DNA of 64,000 nucleotides from Martelella sp. NC20 (GTDB lineage: Bacteria; Pseudomonadota; Alphaproteobacteria; Rhizobiales; Rhizobiaceae): positions 195,515 through 259,514 of the forward strand of contig NZ_CP054862.1 in NCBI RefSeq assembly GCF_013459645.1, written 5' to 3'. Numbering within the stretch: position 1 is the first letter of the stretch; every line of letters begins with the position of its first letter. The position numbers were made by a program, and so were the translations under genes. The notes below the pieces were generated by a model. That model was given only the letters and a program-made list of their open reading frames with translations, was not told the origin of the DNA and ran no database searches. This document shows, in pieces, positions 1-8,705 of this stretch.

Positions 1-472
1 GCTCGACCTCATCGTAGAAGGGGGCCAGATCGCTGTAGGAAACCGGCCAGTCCTCGCCCTTGCCAGTTCGTGATCTGATCTTGAAGTCCGCATCGCTCCA
101 GCGCAACAGCACACGCCCGAAACTATGAAGGCGACCGCCGCCCTGCCGGCCGCGAATCCAGAGAAAGGGTTCGCCCTTCGGCGTGGTATAGGGATTTTTC
201 CTGTCGTTGACGAAGAAATGGCTCAGACGCTCGCTGAAGAACGCGGCCCGCGCCTGGATCGGCTGGCCCTTCAGCGTCGCGCGCATGCGCTCCCAGACAT
301 TGATGGCGCCGGCCGGCGGCTTCTTCCGGTCTGGATCGAAATCCTTCGCTCCGATCTCGCGACCGGCCTCCAGAAGAAGGACGGAAAGCCCCTGTTCGGT
401 GAGTTCCTTTGCCGCGAAGGAACCGGCAGCGCCGGAACCGATCACAAGCGCGTCGTATATCTTGGTGGACAT
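1..472 (-). CDS. GMC-family oxidoreductase, N-terminal part (cut by window edge)
   Basis: Flavoprotein that probably oxidises a sugar or polyol alcohol. The visible 157 residues begin with a Rossmann fold: GSGAAG at residues 12-17 and the ribose-binding Glu at about residue 35 (LLLEAG). A GRQGGG stretch near residue 110 and a tryptophan-proline-rich segment (DWPVSYSDLAPFYDEVE) follow; both are typical of GMC enzymes such as bacterial glucoside 3-dehydrogenases. The start is the ATG at 472, 23 bases after the stop of the ABC ATPase, so it is the last visible gene of the sugar operon that begins at 5741. The rest lies outside the window. Family assignment is firm; the substrate is inferred only from the operon. 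Confidence 0.85.
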   Translation of the reverse strand, partial: MSTKIYDALVIGSGAAGSFAAKELTEQGLSVLLLEAGREIGAKDFDPDRKKPPAGAINVWERMRATLKGQPIQARAAFFSERLSHFFVNDRKNPYTTPKGEPFLWIRGRQGGGRLHSFGRVLLRWSDADFKIRSRTGKGEDWPVSYSDLAPFYDEVE

Positions 473-495
473 GGATTTCCGATCGTATTTGCGTA

Positions 496-1578
496 TTACA
501 GACGGTGGCCGGCGTCATCGAAGAGCGACGCTCTGGCGATATCGATCCCGGGCACGATGGCGTCTCCGGGCTGCAGGGCCACCTCGTCCATGGTTCTGAG
601 CGAAAGGCTGCTCCCGCCCCGGTCGAACCACACGATCGCGTCAGAGCCCATCGGTTCAACGACAGCGACACGGCCGGCAATGACAGGAAGCCCCGCTGCC
701 GCGCCGTCGATCGCAAGATGCTCGGGACGGAAGCCGAGCGTCGCCTGGCCGGGTCTCGCGCCCTCCCGGAAAGCATAGCCCGAAAGGTCGAGCGAAAGAT
801 CCGGGCTGACAAAAACCGGTCCGCCATCCGCAAGATCGATGCTGCCGGATATGAAATTCATCCCGGGAGCGCCGATGAAGCCCGCGACGAACAGGTTGAC
901 GGGACGATGATAGATTTCCGATGGCGCGGCTATCTGCTGGATGACGCCGTCACGCATGATCGCAATGCGGTCCGCCAATGTCAGCGCCTCAACCTGGTCG
1001 TGGGTAACGTAGATCATCGTGTTGCCGAGTTGCTGATGCAGCTTCTTGATCTCTACGCGCAGCTCATTGCGCAGCTTGGCGTCGAGGTTCGACAGCGGCT
1101 CGTCGAACAGAAAGACGTCGACTTCGCGCACAAGCGCCCGGCCGATGGCAACACGCTGGCGTTGTCCGCCGGAAAGTTCCGATGGCTTGCGGTCCAGCAG
1201 TTTTTCAAGGTGGAGCAATCGCGCGGCGCGGTCCACGCGGGCCTCGATTTCCGCCTTCGGCAGACCGGCGACGCGCAAGCCGAAGGAGAGGTTTTTCCGA
1301 ACCGACATCCGCGGATAAAGCGCATAGGATTGGAAAACCATCCCTATGCCGCGATCCTTCGGTTCCTCCCAGGTGACATTTTTGCCATGGATCCAGATTT
1401 CACCGTCGGTGATATCCTGCAACCCGGCGATGGAGTTCAGCAGTGTTGACTTGCCGCAACCGGAAGGGCCGAGCAGAACGAGAAATTCGCGGTGGGAGAT
1501 ATCGATCGACAATTCCTCGATGACCGTGTGGTCGCCATAGGCGATCTTCAGATCCCTGACTGAAACGGCGGTTTCCAT
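496..1578 (-). CDS. Carbohydrate ABC transporter ATPase (UgpC/MalK type)
   Basis: Cytoplasmic ATPase of 360 residues that should energise the two permeases encoded just upstream. Walker A (GPSGCGKST) lies at residues 37-45, the Q-loop Gln at 83, the signature LSGGQ at 135-139, Walker B (FLFDE) at 156-160 and the switch His at 193. The last third is the TOBE/OB-fold regulatory domain of the MalK/UgpC group (GFRPEHLAI). It starts 9 bases after the stop of the MalG-like permease, so the genes are co-transcribed. All catalytic motifs are intact. The transported sugar cannot be read from the ATPase, as members of this group are shared between transporters. Confidence 0.95.
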   Translation of the reverse strand: METAVSVRDLKIAYGDHTVIEELSIDISHREFLVLLGPSGCGKSTLLNSIAGLQDITDGEIWIHGKNVTWEEPKDRGIGMVFQSYALYPRMSVRKNLSFGLRVAGLPKAEIEARVDRAARLLHLEKLLDRKPSELSGGQRQRVAIGRALVREVDVFLFDEPLSNLDAKLRNELRVEIKKLHQQLGNTMIYVTHDQVEALTLADRIAIMRDGVIQQIAAPSEIYHRPVNLFVAGFIGAPGMNFISGSIDLADGGPVFVSPDLSLDLSGYAFREGARPGQATLGFRPEHLAIDGAAAGLPVIAGRVAVVEPMGSDAIVWFDRGGSSLSLRTMDEVALQPGDAIVPGIDIARASLFDDAGHRL

Positions 1579-1587
1579 GATTGAGCC

Positions 1588-2466
1588 TTATCCTTTGACG
1601 GCGCCGGCGGCGATACCGCGCACGAACCAGCGGCCGGAGAGGAAATAGATGGAAAGCGGCACGAGCGCGGTGAGCATGGTGGCCGCCATGTTGACGTTGT
1701 AGAGGCGTTCGCCGGTCGTGGTGTTGACGACATTGTTGAGCTGTATCGTCATCGGAAGATTGTCCCGGCCGGCAAAGACGAGGCCGAGCAGAAAATCGTT
1801 CCAGATGCCGGTGAACTGAAACATCGAAGCGACCACGATCATCGGAGCGGCCATCGGCAGCATGATCTCCAGAAGGATGCGCCAGAAGCCGGCGCCATCA
1901 ACGCGCGCGGCCTTGAACAGCTCTTCGGGGATCGTCACGAAATAGTTGCGGAACAGAAGCGTGACCAGCGGCAGGCCGAAAAGCACATGCACCAGGATGA
2001 TGCCGCCGAGGGAATTGTAGAGCCCGAGCGTGGCCATTGCGCGGACCAGCGGATAGAGAAACACCTGATAGGGTATCAGGGCGCCGGTCATCAGCAGCGC
2101 AAACAGAAGCTTCGATCCCTTCACCCGCCAGAACGACAGGGCGTAGCCGTTGACGGCGCCGACGAAAACCGAAATGGCAACCGCGGGAATGGTGATCCTG
2201 ACGGAGTTCCAGAAACCGACGCGGATGCCTCCACATTCTGTTCCGGTGCAGGCCGCCGTCCAGGCCGTGATCCAGGCCGACAAATCGAAATGACGCGGCA
2301 GGGCGAAGATCTGGCCGAGACGTATCTCCTCCATGGTTTTCAGCGACGTGACGATCATGACGTAAAGCGGCACGGCGAAGAACAGGACGGCGCTCAGCAG
2401 GAACAGATAGAGGCCGACGCGGCCCGCCGTCATGCGTCCGGGCTTTGGTCCGCGGGGTTGGGTCAT
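1588..2466 (-). CDS. Carbohydrate ABC transporter permease, MalG-like
   Basis: Inner-membrane permease of 292 residues with about six hydrophobic segments, the first at residues 16-38 after a basic N-terminus. The cytoplasmic EAA loop that contacts the ATPase is visible (EELFKAARVDGAGFWRILLE, about 185-205). It ends in the short C-terminus usual for MalG-type subunits. Its ATG overlaps the stop of the upstream permease by 4 bases (ATGA), which indicates translational coupling and an MFS-like heterodimer with that subunit. Confidence 0.93.
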   Translation of the reverse strand: MTQPRGPKPGRMTAGRVGLYLFLLSAVLFFAVPLYVMIVTSLKTMEEIRLGQIFALPRHFDLSAWITAWTAACTGTECGGIRVGFWNSVRITIPAVAISVFVGAVNGYALSFWRVKGSKLLFALLMTGALIPYQVFLYPLVRAMATLGLYNSLGGIILVHVLFGLPLVTLLFRNYFVTIPEELFKAARVDGAGFWRILLEIMLPMAAPMIVVASMFQFTGIWNDFLLGLVFAGRDNLPMTIQLNNVVNTTTGERLYNVNMAATMLTALVPLSIYFLSGRWFVRGIAAGAVKG

Positions 2467-3347
2467 AAGGTACCTGCCTTGCGCCGGGCGCTGATTGTCT
2501 GGGCATAGCGAAAGGGTGCGACGATGATGACAACCATCAGAAGAAGCGAGGTGGCGGCGGCCATGGCGAGGCCCAGATTCTGCCGCTGAAACAGATTGTC
2601 CATGATGAATTTGGCCGGCACTTCGGTGGCCGATCCCGGCCCGCCATTGGTGAGCGCGACCACGAGGTCATAGGTCTTGATCACCCCCATCGTCAGCAGC
2701 GTTCCGGCGGCCGCAAGCACCGGGCCGAGTTGCGGCAGAACGATCGACACATAAACGCGCCAGACGGGGATGCCGTCAATCCTCGCCGCCCGCCACTGCT
2801 CCCCGTCCACACCGCGCATGCCGGCCAGCGCCAGCACCATGACCAGACCCGCCCCCTGCCAGATGCCGGCGACGACAACCGCGTAGATCGCCATTTCCCG
2901 CGAGGTCAGCCAGTCGAACCGGAAACTGGTCCAGCCAAGCATGTTGACGCTGGCCTGCAAGCCGAATGTCGGGTTTGCCAGCCATTGCCAGACAAGGCCG
3001 GTCACGATGAAGGACATGGCATAGGGGTAAAGAAAAATGGTCCGGAAGGCACTTTCGAAACGGACCTTGCGGTCGAGCGCTGCGGCCAGCACAAACCCCA
3101 GGACCAGGCAGCCAACGACGTAGAGCACGCCGAAGATCACCAGATTCTGCAGCGCCGTCAGCCATTTGCTGGACGAAAAGAGCTTTTCGTATTGCGCGAA
3201 GCCGACATAGTTCGACGACGGGAAAAGCCGGGAATCCGTAAACGAAAGACGCACGGACCAGACCATTGTACCGATATAGACAAGGATCACCGCCAGCCAT
3301 GTGGGCGACAGCGCGACGATAGCGGCGATGGGGTGTTTGCGTTTCAT
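2463..3347 (-). CDS. Carbohydrate ABC transporter permease, MalF-like
   Basis: Second membrane subunit, 294 residues from the ATG at 3347 (MKRKHPIAAIV). The frame is open further upstream to 3419, but that extension is polar and lacks family character, so I chose the later start. Six membrane spans and an EAA-type loop (QWRAARIDGIPVWRVYVSIVLP, roughly residues 190-211) identify a binding-protein-dependent sugar permease. A 9-bp-stem hairpin at 3421-3450 separates it from the binding-protein gene, which is normally expressed at a higher level than the membrane subunits. Confidence 0.93.
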   Translation of the reverse strand: MKRKHPIAAIVALSPTWLAVILVYIGTMVWSVRLSFTDSRLFPSSNYVGFAQYEKLFSSSKWLTALQNLVIFGVLYVVGCLVLGFVLAAALDRKVRFESAFRTIFLYPYAMSFIVTGLVWQWLANPTFGLQASVNMLGWTSFRFDWLTSREMAIYAVVVAGIWQGAGLVMVLALAGMRGVDGEQWRAARIDGIPVWRVYVSIVLPQLGPVLAAAGTLLTMGVIKTYDLVVALTNGGPGSATEVPAKFIMDNLFQRQNLGLAMAAATSLLLMVVIIVAPFRYAQTISARRKAGTL

Positions 3348-3420
3348 CGGTTGTTCTCTGTCGATGCGATTGACGCACGCCCTGGCGAAGACGAGGGCGG
3401 CAGGCGGCGGATCGGGCACG

Positions 3421-3450
3421 CGCTCCCGGTCGATCGACCGTCCGGGAGCG
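3421..3450 (-). terminator. Intercistronic hairpin after the binding-protein gene
   Basis: The arms CGCTCCCGG (3421-3429) and CCGGGAGCG (3442-3450) are perfectly complementary, and the 12-base loop is itself part of a palindrome. There is no T run. Position directly after the solute-binding protein stop and before the permeases fits a transcript-stabilising or partially terminating hairpin that favours binding-protein expression. Confidence 0.5.
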
Positions 3451-3491
3451 TCAGGGCCTTTGGTGCAAGGTCAACCGTTCATGTCTGGGCG

Positions 3492-4724
3492 CTACTCGAA
3501 AATTGCCGAGAACTGCGCGACCGCATCATCAATGTCGGGAGACGGTTCGCTCCAGAACTCGCCGACGAAATCAGTCAGCATACCGACTGCTTCCGGCGTC
3601 AGCGTAATCGCATGCTCGGGCACGATCTTGCCCTCGGCCATCATCGCCATGCCCTTTTGGGTGCACATGTCGAACTGCGATTTGTCGACATCGGTCCGCG
3701 CCGGAATCGAGCCCTTGCTGAGGCTGAACGCCACCTGTACCGACGGGTCCATCACCACGTCCGCTATCAGTTTCTGGGCCGCCGCGCCGTTCGGGTCGGA
3801 AACCGTGGGGAAGCCGAAGGCGTCACCGATGTAGATCATGCCCGGCGTGGCCGGCGAAAACGCGCAGCCGAAATCCTCGCCGGGCGCCTGTCCGGCCGCC
3901 GTGAACTCGCCCTTGGCCCAATCGCCCATGAACTGGACGCCGGCCTTGCCGGTAATCACCATGGCAGTGGCATCGTTCCAGTTCCGCCCCGGTGAACCCT
4001 CATCGACATAGTCACGCATTTTGCCGAAGATCTCGAGCGTGTTTCGAACACCATCCGAAGCCAGCACCTCCTGATCGCCATCAACGTAAATCCTGAGGAA
4101 GCCGTCAAGGCCAACCTGAGACAGCAGAACCATGTTGAAAACCTTGGTTTCCTGCCAGGCCTGACCGCCCCACGCGATCGGCACGAGGCCGGCCGCCTTG
4201 AGCTTGTCCATATCGGCGAAGAACGCATCCCAGGTCGCCGGCTCTTCGGTGATGCCGGCCGCGTCAAAGGCGGCCTTGGAGTAGAACATCCAGCTTTCGC
4301 CGTGGATGCCCGTCGGCACAAGATAGACCTTGCCATCATAGGTGATGTAGTCCGACAGCGCCTTCGGCAGCACCGCGTCCCAGTTTCCGGCTGTCGCGAC
4401 GTCGTCGATCGGGGTCATCAGGCCAAGCGCGATGAACTCCGCGGGATCCTTCCCGACGATAAGCTGCTTGACAGTCGGCGGGTCGCCGGCCACCAGGCGG
4501 TTCTGGAACGCGGCATTGGCATTTTCAAAACCGGCGATCGAGGAATTTTCCCACGTGCCGCCGCGCTTTTCGAATTCGCTCTTGATCGCCTGCAGCGCGC
4601 GGCCCTCGCCGCCCGAAGTCCACGAGCTGAAGACCTCCGCCTTTGGCGCTTCCTGTGCCTGGGCGGCGGCGAATGTTATGCCTAGCGCCGCGCTTGCGAG
4701 TAACAGTCTGGTTTTATTGATCAT
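3492..4724 (-). CDS. Extracellular solute-binding protein, family 1 (sugar)
   Basis: Periplasmic receptor of 410 residues for the importer encoded next to it. It has a Sec signal peptide with probable cleavage after AQA near residue 23. Family 1 features of glucose/mannose-type binding proteins are present: EVFSSWTSGGEGRALQ at the mature N-terminus, the WDAFFADMDKLKAAG hinge region near residue 166, and GDWAKGEF near residue 270. It lies second in the operon, after the TIM-barrel gene. Many Trp and Tyr residues suit a carbohydrate ligand, but the exact sugar is unknown. Confidence 0.92.
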   Translation of the reverse strand: MINKTRLLLASAALGITFAAAQAQEAPKAEVFSSWTSGGEGRALQAIKSEFEKRGGTWENSSIAGFENANAAFQNRLVAGDPPTVKQLIVGKDPAEFIALGLMTPIDDVATAGNWDAVLPKALSDYITYDGKVYLVPTGIHGESWMFYSKAAFDAAGITEEPATWDAFFADMDKLKAAGLVPIAWGGQAWQETKVFNMVLLSQVGLDGFLRIYVDGDQEVLASDGVRNTLEIFGKMRDYVDEGSPGRNWNDATAMVITGKAGVQFMGDWAKGEFTAAGQAPGEDFGCAFSPATPGMIYIGDAFGFPTVSDPNGAAAQKLIADVVMDPSVQVAFSLSKGSIPARTDVDKSQFDMCTQKGMAMMAEGKIVPEHAITLTPEAVGMLTDFVGEFWSEPSPDIDDAVAQFSAIFE

Positions 4725-4787
4725 TGTTCCACCTCTTCTGTTTTTGGTTCAGGGCCGTTTGTTGCAGCTTCTCTGGTCGTTCTGACG

Positions 4788-5741
4788 TCAGCGATAGATC
4801 GGCAGGAGCGCCTGCCTGACGAGCGTCAACCCGCCGGCAATGTCGCGCACGGGATCCGGCGCGGCATCGAGTTCGAGGATTGCCCACCCTTCGAAATTGC
4901 GATCGCGGAGAAGACGGATCCAGGCGGGCCAGTCGACCCGGCCCAGGCCGAAACCGCAGAAATAGGGACGATGGCGATCATGAATATGCTCATCGATCGG
5001 GGTGTCGGCGGGCATCGGCCCGATCGCATCCTTCCAGTGAGCGATGATCATGCGCTCATGATGACGATCGACGAGCTGGATCGGGTCGGAACCGGACAGG
5101 ATGATGTGGGCGGTGTCCGGGCACATATGCACATAGGTCGGATCGGTCAGCAGCATCATCAGGTCCACGTCGCGCGCGGCGGCGAAAACGGAATGCGCCT
5201 CGGTGTGAAGCGCAAGACGCACGCCGCGGGCAAGAAGGATCGCGCCAAGGCGGTTCAGGAAATCAGCGATCGCCTTCACGCGATCAAAGTCGTGAAACAC
5301 GACCGGCTGTTCGCCCGGCGTTTGCCGCAAGGGCGCGCCGATGACCATGATGTCGCTGCCGCACGCCTTCAGAAAATCGGCATAGCGTTCGGCCTTGTCG
5401 ATGATCGCCTGCTGCGCCTCCGGCGCCGCAAAATCCCCGGCCGCTTCGAGTTCGGCGAAAAAACCGCTGCAAAGCGTAAGCCCGCGCCCGGAAAGTGCGT
5501 CCGCGACCCCCTCGACCGAGCCGTATGTCTCGATCGCATCCTGCCAGTTGAAAGGCGAGAAGGTCAGCTCGACGCCCGTGACGCCGGAAGACTGCACGCT
5601 GTCGAGTATCCGATCCCAGAAGGCGCGCGGCGCCTCGTGGGCATACGCGATGACAGCGTCCTGATCGGGCACATTCCAAAAGCCCGGATGGAAGAAGGTT
5701 ACCAGGTCGACGCCAAAGCGGAGTCCGTTGCGGGAAGTCAT
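4788..5741 (-). CDS. Sugar phosphate isomerase/epimerase-like TIM-barrel protein
   Basis: Xylose isomerase-like (AP endonuclease family 2) TIM barrel of 317 residues. Candidate metal ligands are visible in the usual places: GVELTFS early, LALHTEAHS in the middle, CPDTAHIIL and IAHWKD later, and AILELDA at the end. The ATG at 5741 is preceded by GGAG at a good distance; a longer open frame to 5834 has no such site. It is the first gene of the operon and faces a LacI gene. With a GMC dehydrogenase at the operon end, it could act as an isomerase or lyase on a keto-sugar; that is an inference. Confidence 0.85.
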   Translation of the reverse strand: MTSRNGLRFGVDLVTFFHPGFWNVPDQDAVIAYAHEAPRAFWDRILDSVQSSGVTGVELTFSPFNWQDAIETYGSVEGVADALSGRGLTLCSGFFAELEAAGDFAAPEAQQAIIDKAERYADFLKACGSDIMVIGAPLRQTPGEQPVVFHDFDRVKAIADFLNRLGAILLARGVRLALHTEAHSVFAAARDVDLMMLLTDPTYVHMCPDTAHIILSGSDPIQLVDRHHERMIIAHWKDAIGPMPADTPIDEHIHDRHRPYFCGFGLGRVDWPAWIRLLRDRNFEGWAILELDAAPDPVRDIAGGLTLVRQALLPIYR

Positions 5742-5829
5742 GACTGCTCCATTTTCCAGGCACGCTGCAGGTTTGCGGAAAACGCGTCCCCACAAAAGAA
5801 AATCTATATTTCTCAGTATGTTGCAAAGT

Positions 5830-5843
5830 GGCAAACGATTGCC
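5830..5843. promoter_or_regulatory. LacI-type operator, distal copy
   Basis: GGCAAACGATTGCC is a near-perfect palindrome with the central CG typical of LacI-family sites. It lies 89 bases upstream of the sugar operon start and overlaps the likely minus-strand promoter (TTGCCA, 17 bases, AAATAT). The related second site is 59 bp away centre to centre. Confidence 0.7.
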
Positions 5844-5889
5844 ATGACCAGATAATAATCAGGCCTATATTTTTTGCAAGAGCTTTTTG

Positions 5890-5901
5890 GCAAACGTTTG
5901 C
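5890..5901. promoter_or_regulatory. LacI-type operator, copy next to the regulator gene
   Basis: GCAAACGTTTGC is a perfect 12-bp palindrome and shares the GCAAACG half site with 5830-5843. It sits 58 bases before the TTG start of the LacI gene, so it probably gives autoregulation and could form a repression loop with the other site. Confidence 0.75.
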
Positions 5902-5958
5902 TATAGACTGACCGGAGGGATCGTGCACCGCGACGCAAGTGTCCACGAGGAGACAAAA

Positions 5959-7041
5959 TTGAGCAAAAGCAATGGCGTGACTCCGGACGAGCAATCAGGC
6001 CCGCTGATGGCGGATGTCGCCCGGCTTGCGGGCGTTGCAATTTCGACGGTCAGCCGCGCGCTTGCCAATCCCGGTCGCGTCAACGAAAAGACGCGCGCCA
6101 AGATCGATGCGGCGGCCAAGCAACTGGGTTATACGCCGAACGCCATGGCGCGGTCTCTCAGGGTCGGCAAACCCAACACCATCATGATTATCCTTCCGGG
6201 ATCGCTCTATTATGGCGCGTCCCAGATTATCCCGCAGGTCCTGCAAAGCATCAACAAATCGCTGATCAAGGCCGGCTACACTCTGATGATCGCCAACCTC
6301 GATCGCGACGAGGCCTCGGAACGCCACATTCTCGATCTCGCCTTCGGCGGCACGGCGCGGGGCGTCATCATCCTGTCCTCGAAATTGCCGGAAGTCGACG
6401 GCCGCTCGCTTGCCCAGGCGGGCCTTCCGGTCGTCTCGATGCTTCTGGACATAAGCGACGCCGGCACGCCGAGCGTCGTGACCAACGATCGCGCGGCCGT
6501 GCGCGCCGTGACCCGCGATCTGATCGGACTGGGTCACAGGCGGTTCTTCTATATTGCCGGGCCGAAGGGCAGTTATCACGACATTGAGCGCTATGCCGGC
6601 GTTATCGAGGCATTGTCCGAGGCGGGTCTTGGAGATGATGCCGTGGTGCGCTCGGGCGGCAGCCGCGACTACCAGCAAGGCTTCAGAATCGGTCTTGAGG
6701 GCGTCGCCGATTTCGAGGCGCTCGAAAACAGGCCGACGGCGGTGATCGCCACCAGCGACGACATGGCAATTTCCTTCATGAGCGGGATCCGCAAGCTTGG
6801 CTTGCGCATTCCAGAGGACGTTTCGATCGTTTCCTTCGACGGTTCCCCTGTTTGCGCATTCTGCACGCCGCCGCTTTCGACGATCGAGCAGCCAGTGGAA
6901 GAGATGGGGCATACGGCCGCCACCTTGCTTCTCGAGGCGATCGAAAACGGCGGAGCGGCGCCGGCGCGCCGCATCGTGGTACCGAGCCGGCTGATCACAC
7001 GCGAGAGCGTGGCGCCGCTTGTCAGACTATCCGGCGGATAG
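5959..7041 (+). CDS. LacI-family transcriptional repressor of the sugar operon
   Basis: Repressor of 360 residues. The helix-turn-helix and hinge are at residues 17-70 (MADVARLAGVAISTVSRALA, then the MARSLR hinge helix), followed by a periplasmic-binding-protein-like effector domain ending in the typical dimer segment (MGHTAATLLLEAIENG). The start is most likely the TTG at 5959, because GAGGAG lies just before it; the frame is open further up to 5887. It is divergent from the sugar operon, and two matching operators lie between the genes. The effector is presumably the transported sugar or a derivative. Confidence 0.92.
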   Translation: MSKSNGVTPDEQSGPLMADVARLAGVAISTVSRALANPGRVNEKTRAKIDAAAKQLGYTPNAMARSLRVGKPNTIMIILPGSLYYGASQIIPQVLQSINKSLIKAGYTLMIANLDRDEASERHILDLAFGGTARGVIILSSKLPEVDGRSLAQAGLPVVSMLLDISDAGTPSVVTNDRAAVRAVTRDLIGLGHRRFFYIAGPKGSYHDIERYAGVIEALSEAGLGDDAVVRSGGSRDYQQGFRIGLEGVADFEALENRPTAVIATSDDMAISFMSGIRKLGLRIPEDVSIVSFDGSPVCAFCTPPLSTIEQPVEEMGHTAATLLLEAIENGGAAPARRIVVPSRLITRESVAPLVRLSGG

Positions 7042-7043
7042 TC
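7025..7043 (+). terminator. Hairpin at the end of the LacI gene
   Basis: GACTATCC (7025-7032) and GGATAGTC (7036-7043) form a perfect 8-bp stem with a 3-base loop that overlaps the stop codon. There is no T run, so it is only a possible terminator. Confidence 0.35.
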
Positions 7044-7050
7044 CGAACCG

Positions 7051-7263
7051 TTAATCTGCGATCATCGCAATCCGGTCCACGGCCCGTCGCGCGACCTCAG
7101 CAAGCACCGGTTTCTGCGCCTGATGAGCGGGGTTGCTGTCATCATCGTTCAGGAAACTCTCGAGCCCGGGATGCCGCCGGAAGGCGGGCACGCTCCCTCC
7201 AACAATGTGCACGAATAACGATTTACACAACATACAAAACATCTTTAGCCGGATAGTAGGCAA
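7051..7263 (-). other. Unidentified 70-codon open frame, possible gene remnant
   Basis: A minus-strand frame whose last 45 residues (from GLESFLNDDDSNPAHQ to DRIAMIAD) have a protein-like composition, while the first 20 do not. I cannot name a family. It may be the C-terminal remnant of an enzyme gene lost when this region decayed, as the neighbouring features at 7280-10600 are also fragments. It could equally be a chance frame. Confidence 0.25.
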
Positions 7264-7279
7264 ACAAATGGAGGGCTAT

Positions 7280-7480
7280 ATGCGCATTGGGTTCGTTGGG
7301 CTGGGCGTCATGGGGCGGCCGATGGCGGCCCATCTGATCGCTGCAGGTCATCAGGCTCACCTCAATCGGGTGAAGGAGGAAAGTTCGTACCTTGTGCAAC
7401 GAGGGGGCACGCGGCTCAGACGCCGATGTCCGCCGCCAAAGATGCCGATGCAGCGATCAGGCCGCCGCACCTCCGGCCCG
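7280..7480 (+). pseudogene. Remnant of a 3-hydroxyisobutyrate dehydrogenase/tartronate semialdehyde reductase-type gene
   Basis: The ATG at 7280 follows GGAGGG. The first 40 codons encode the NAD(P)-binding start of the beta-hydroxyacid dehydrogenase family (GFVGLGVMGRPMAAHLIAAG). After about 7400 the frame is lost, but the next part of the family can still be read in another frame (QTPMSAAKDADAAI at about 7411-7453). The remaining four fifths of the usual 290-300 residues are missing, and the remnant runs into the 3' end of a LacI gene on the other strand. Clear decay by frameshift plus truncation. Confidence 0.75.
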
Positions 7481-8497
7481 GCTCAAGGAGCACTCCCAGT
7501 CAGGCTGGCCAGGCCGGCCGCTTGACTCCCGCTCAACCAGCTCTGCCACGAGATGGACGCGCATACTGAGATGTTGCGCCGGACCGAGTGACTGGGAGAT
7601 TCTGTTGCGGATCATGTGCACCGCCTGCAATCCAATCTCCCGGTGCGGCATATCAATTGTCGTCAGCATGGGCGAGACCTGGGTCGCCAGCGGATAATCC
7701 GCATGACCAATGACCGTCACATCGTCGGGAACACGCAAGCCGAGCCGCAGGATCTCTGACTGGCAGGTTATGGCGACGCCGTCCGAGCCGCAGAAAAACG
7801 CGGTTGGCGACGCGCCATTATCGAGAATGCGCCGCATGGCCGGCGCAAACTCGCTTGACGCATAATCCTTGCTGAGGGCAAGTTCGCTGATCCGCGCCGA
7901 GTCGCCGACGGCCGACAACAAGCCACGCAAGCGCGCTTCACGACCGGGAAAGCCCGTCTGGCCGTGAACGTAAACGATATCGCGATGCCCGAGCGAAACC
8001 AGAAACTCTCCGACCACGGCCCCTGACTCCTCGTCCGAACCGGTGACCTGATCGATTTCCAGCAATGGCGGAATATTGTGACAACAGGCGACGACAGGTC
8101 GCCCTGACGCATGAGCCGCCTCCATCACGGACCGCCGGTTGGGACCGAGAATGATGACACCGAGGTTGGTTTCGGCCAGTTCCCCAACCTCGTCGGCATC
8201 CTCGCTCTCGGCCATGCGGACGTTGAACCCTTCACGCATCGCCTGCATCTCTATGCCGTTGCGCACGTCAATCCACAATTCTCTGTTTGCAGTCGGCGCA
8301 TCCCGCACGATCACGACGAGCTGATCGGTGGTCACCCGACGAAAGTCCCGCGGCTGATACCCCTGCCGCTTCGCAGCCTCCTCAACCAGCTTCCGGGTCC
8401 CCTCGCTGACCCCCGATTTGCCGCTCAATGCACGGGAAACGGCGAATTTGGAGAGGCCGAGTTCGTTGGCTATCGATTGTAATGTCGGCCGTGCCAT
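7457..8497 (-). CDS. LacI-family transcriptional regulator
   Basis: A 346-residue regulator with an N-terminal helix-turn-helix (LQSIANELGLSKFAVSRALSGKSGVS, residues 5-30) and a ribose-binding-like effector domain (GVIILGPNRRSVMEAA, then TAFFCGSDGVAI and VTVIGHADYPLA). Two ATG codons are adjacent (8500 and 8497). It is a full-length repressor whose target operon appears lost: the neighbours on both sides are truncated remnants. The last 15 residues overlap the degraded dehydrogenase remnant on the other strand. Confidence 0.88.
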   Translation of the reverse strand: MARPTLQSIANELGLSKFAVSRALSGKSGVSEGTRKLVEEAAKRQGYQPRDFRRVTTDQLVVIVRDAPTANRELWIDVRNGIEMQAMREGFNVRMAESEDADEVGELAETNLGVIILGPNRRSVMEAAHASGRPVVACCHNIPPLLEIDQVTGSDEESGAVVGEFLVSLGHRDIVYVHGQTGFPGREARLRGLLSAVGDSARISELALSKDYASSEFAPAMRRILDNGASPTAFFCGSDGVAITCQSEILRLGLRVPDDVTVIGHADYPLATQVSPMLTTIDMPHREIGLQAVHMIRNRISQSLGPAQHLSMRVHLVAELVERESSGRPGQPDWECSLSRAGGAAA

Positions 8498-8705
8498 CAA
8501 TCATCAGATCTCCGTTATTACGCCTGTAATCCTGACCCCGCCAAAGATTGTCAATGACCGGACGACCACAAAAATAACAAAACTACAAAAACGACAAACA
8601 TAAATTAAAAACATCGACAGCTAACGAAATGTGCGGGGTATTTAATAACAAAATTCATGCCTGGGAGGAGCATATGAACCTGTTTTCAGACCGCAGGGAC
8701 GCGCT

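Noticed and set aside
8517..8530. ATTAC-N4-GTAAT as operator of the second LacI gene
   Set aside because: Arms of 5 bp and no central CG; it does not look like a LacI-family site and no second copy was found.
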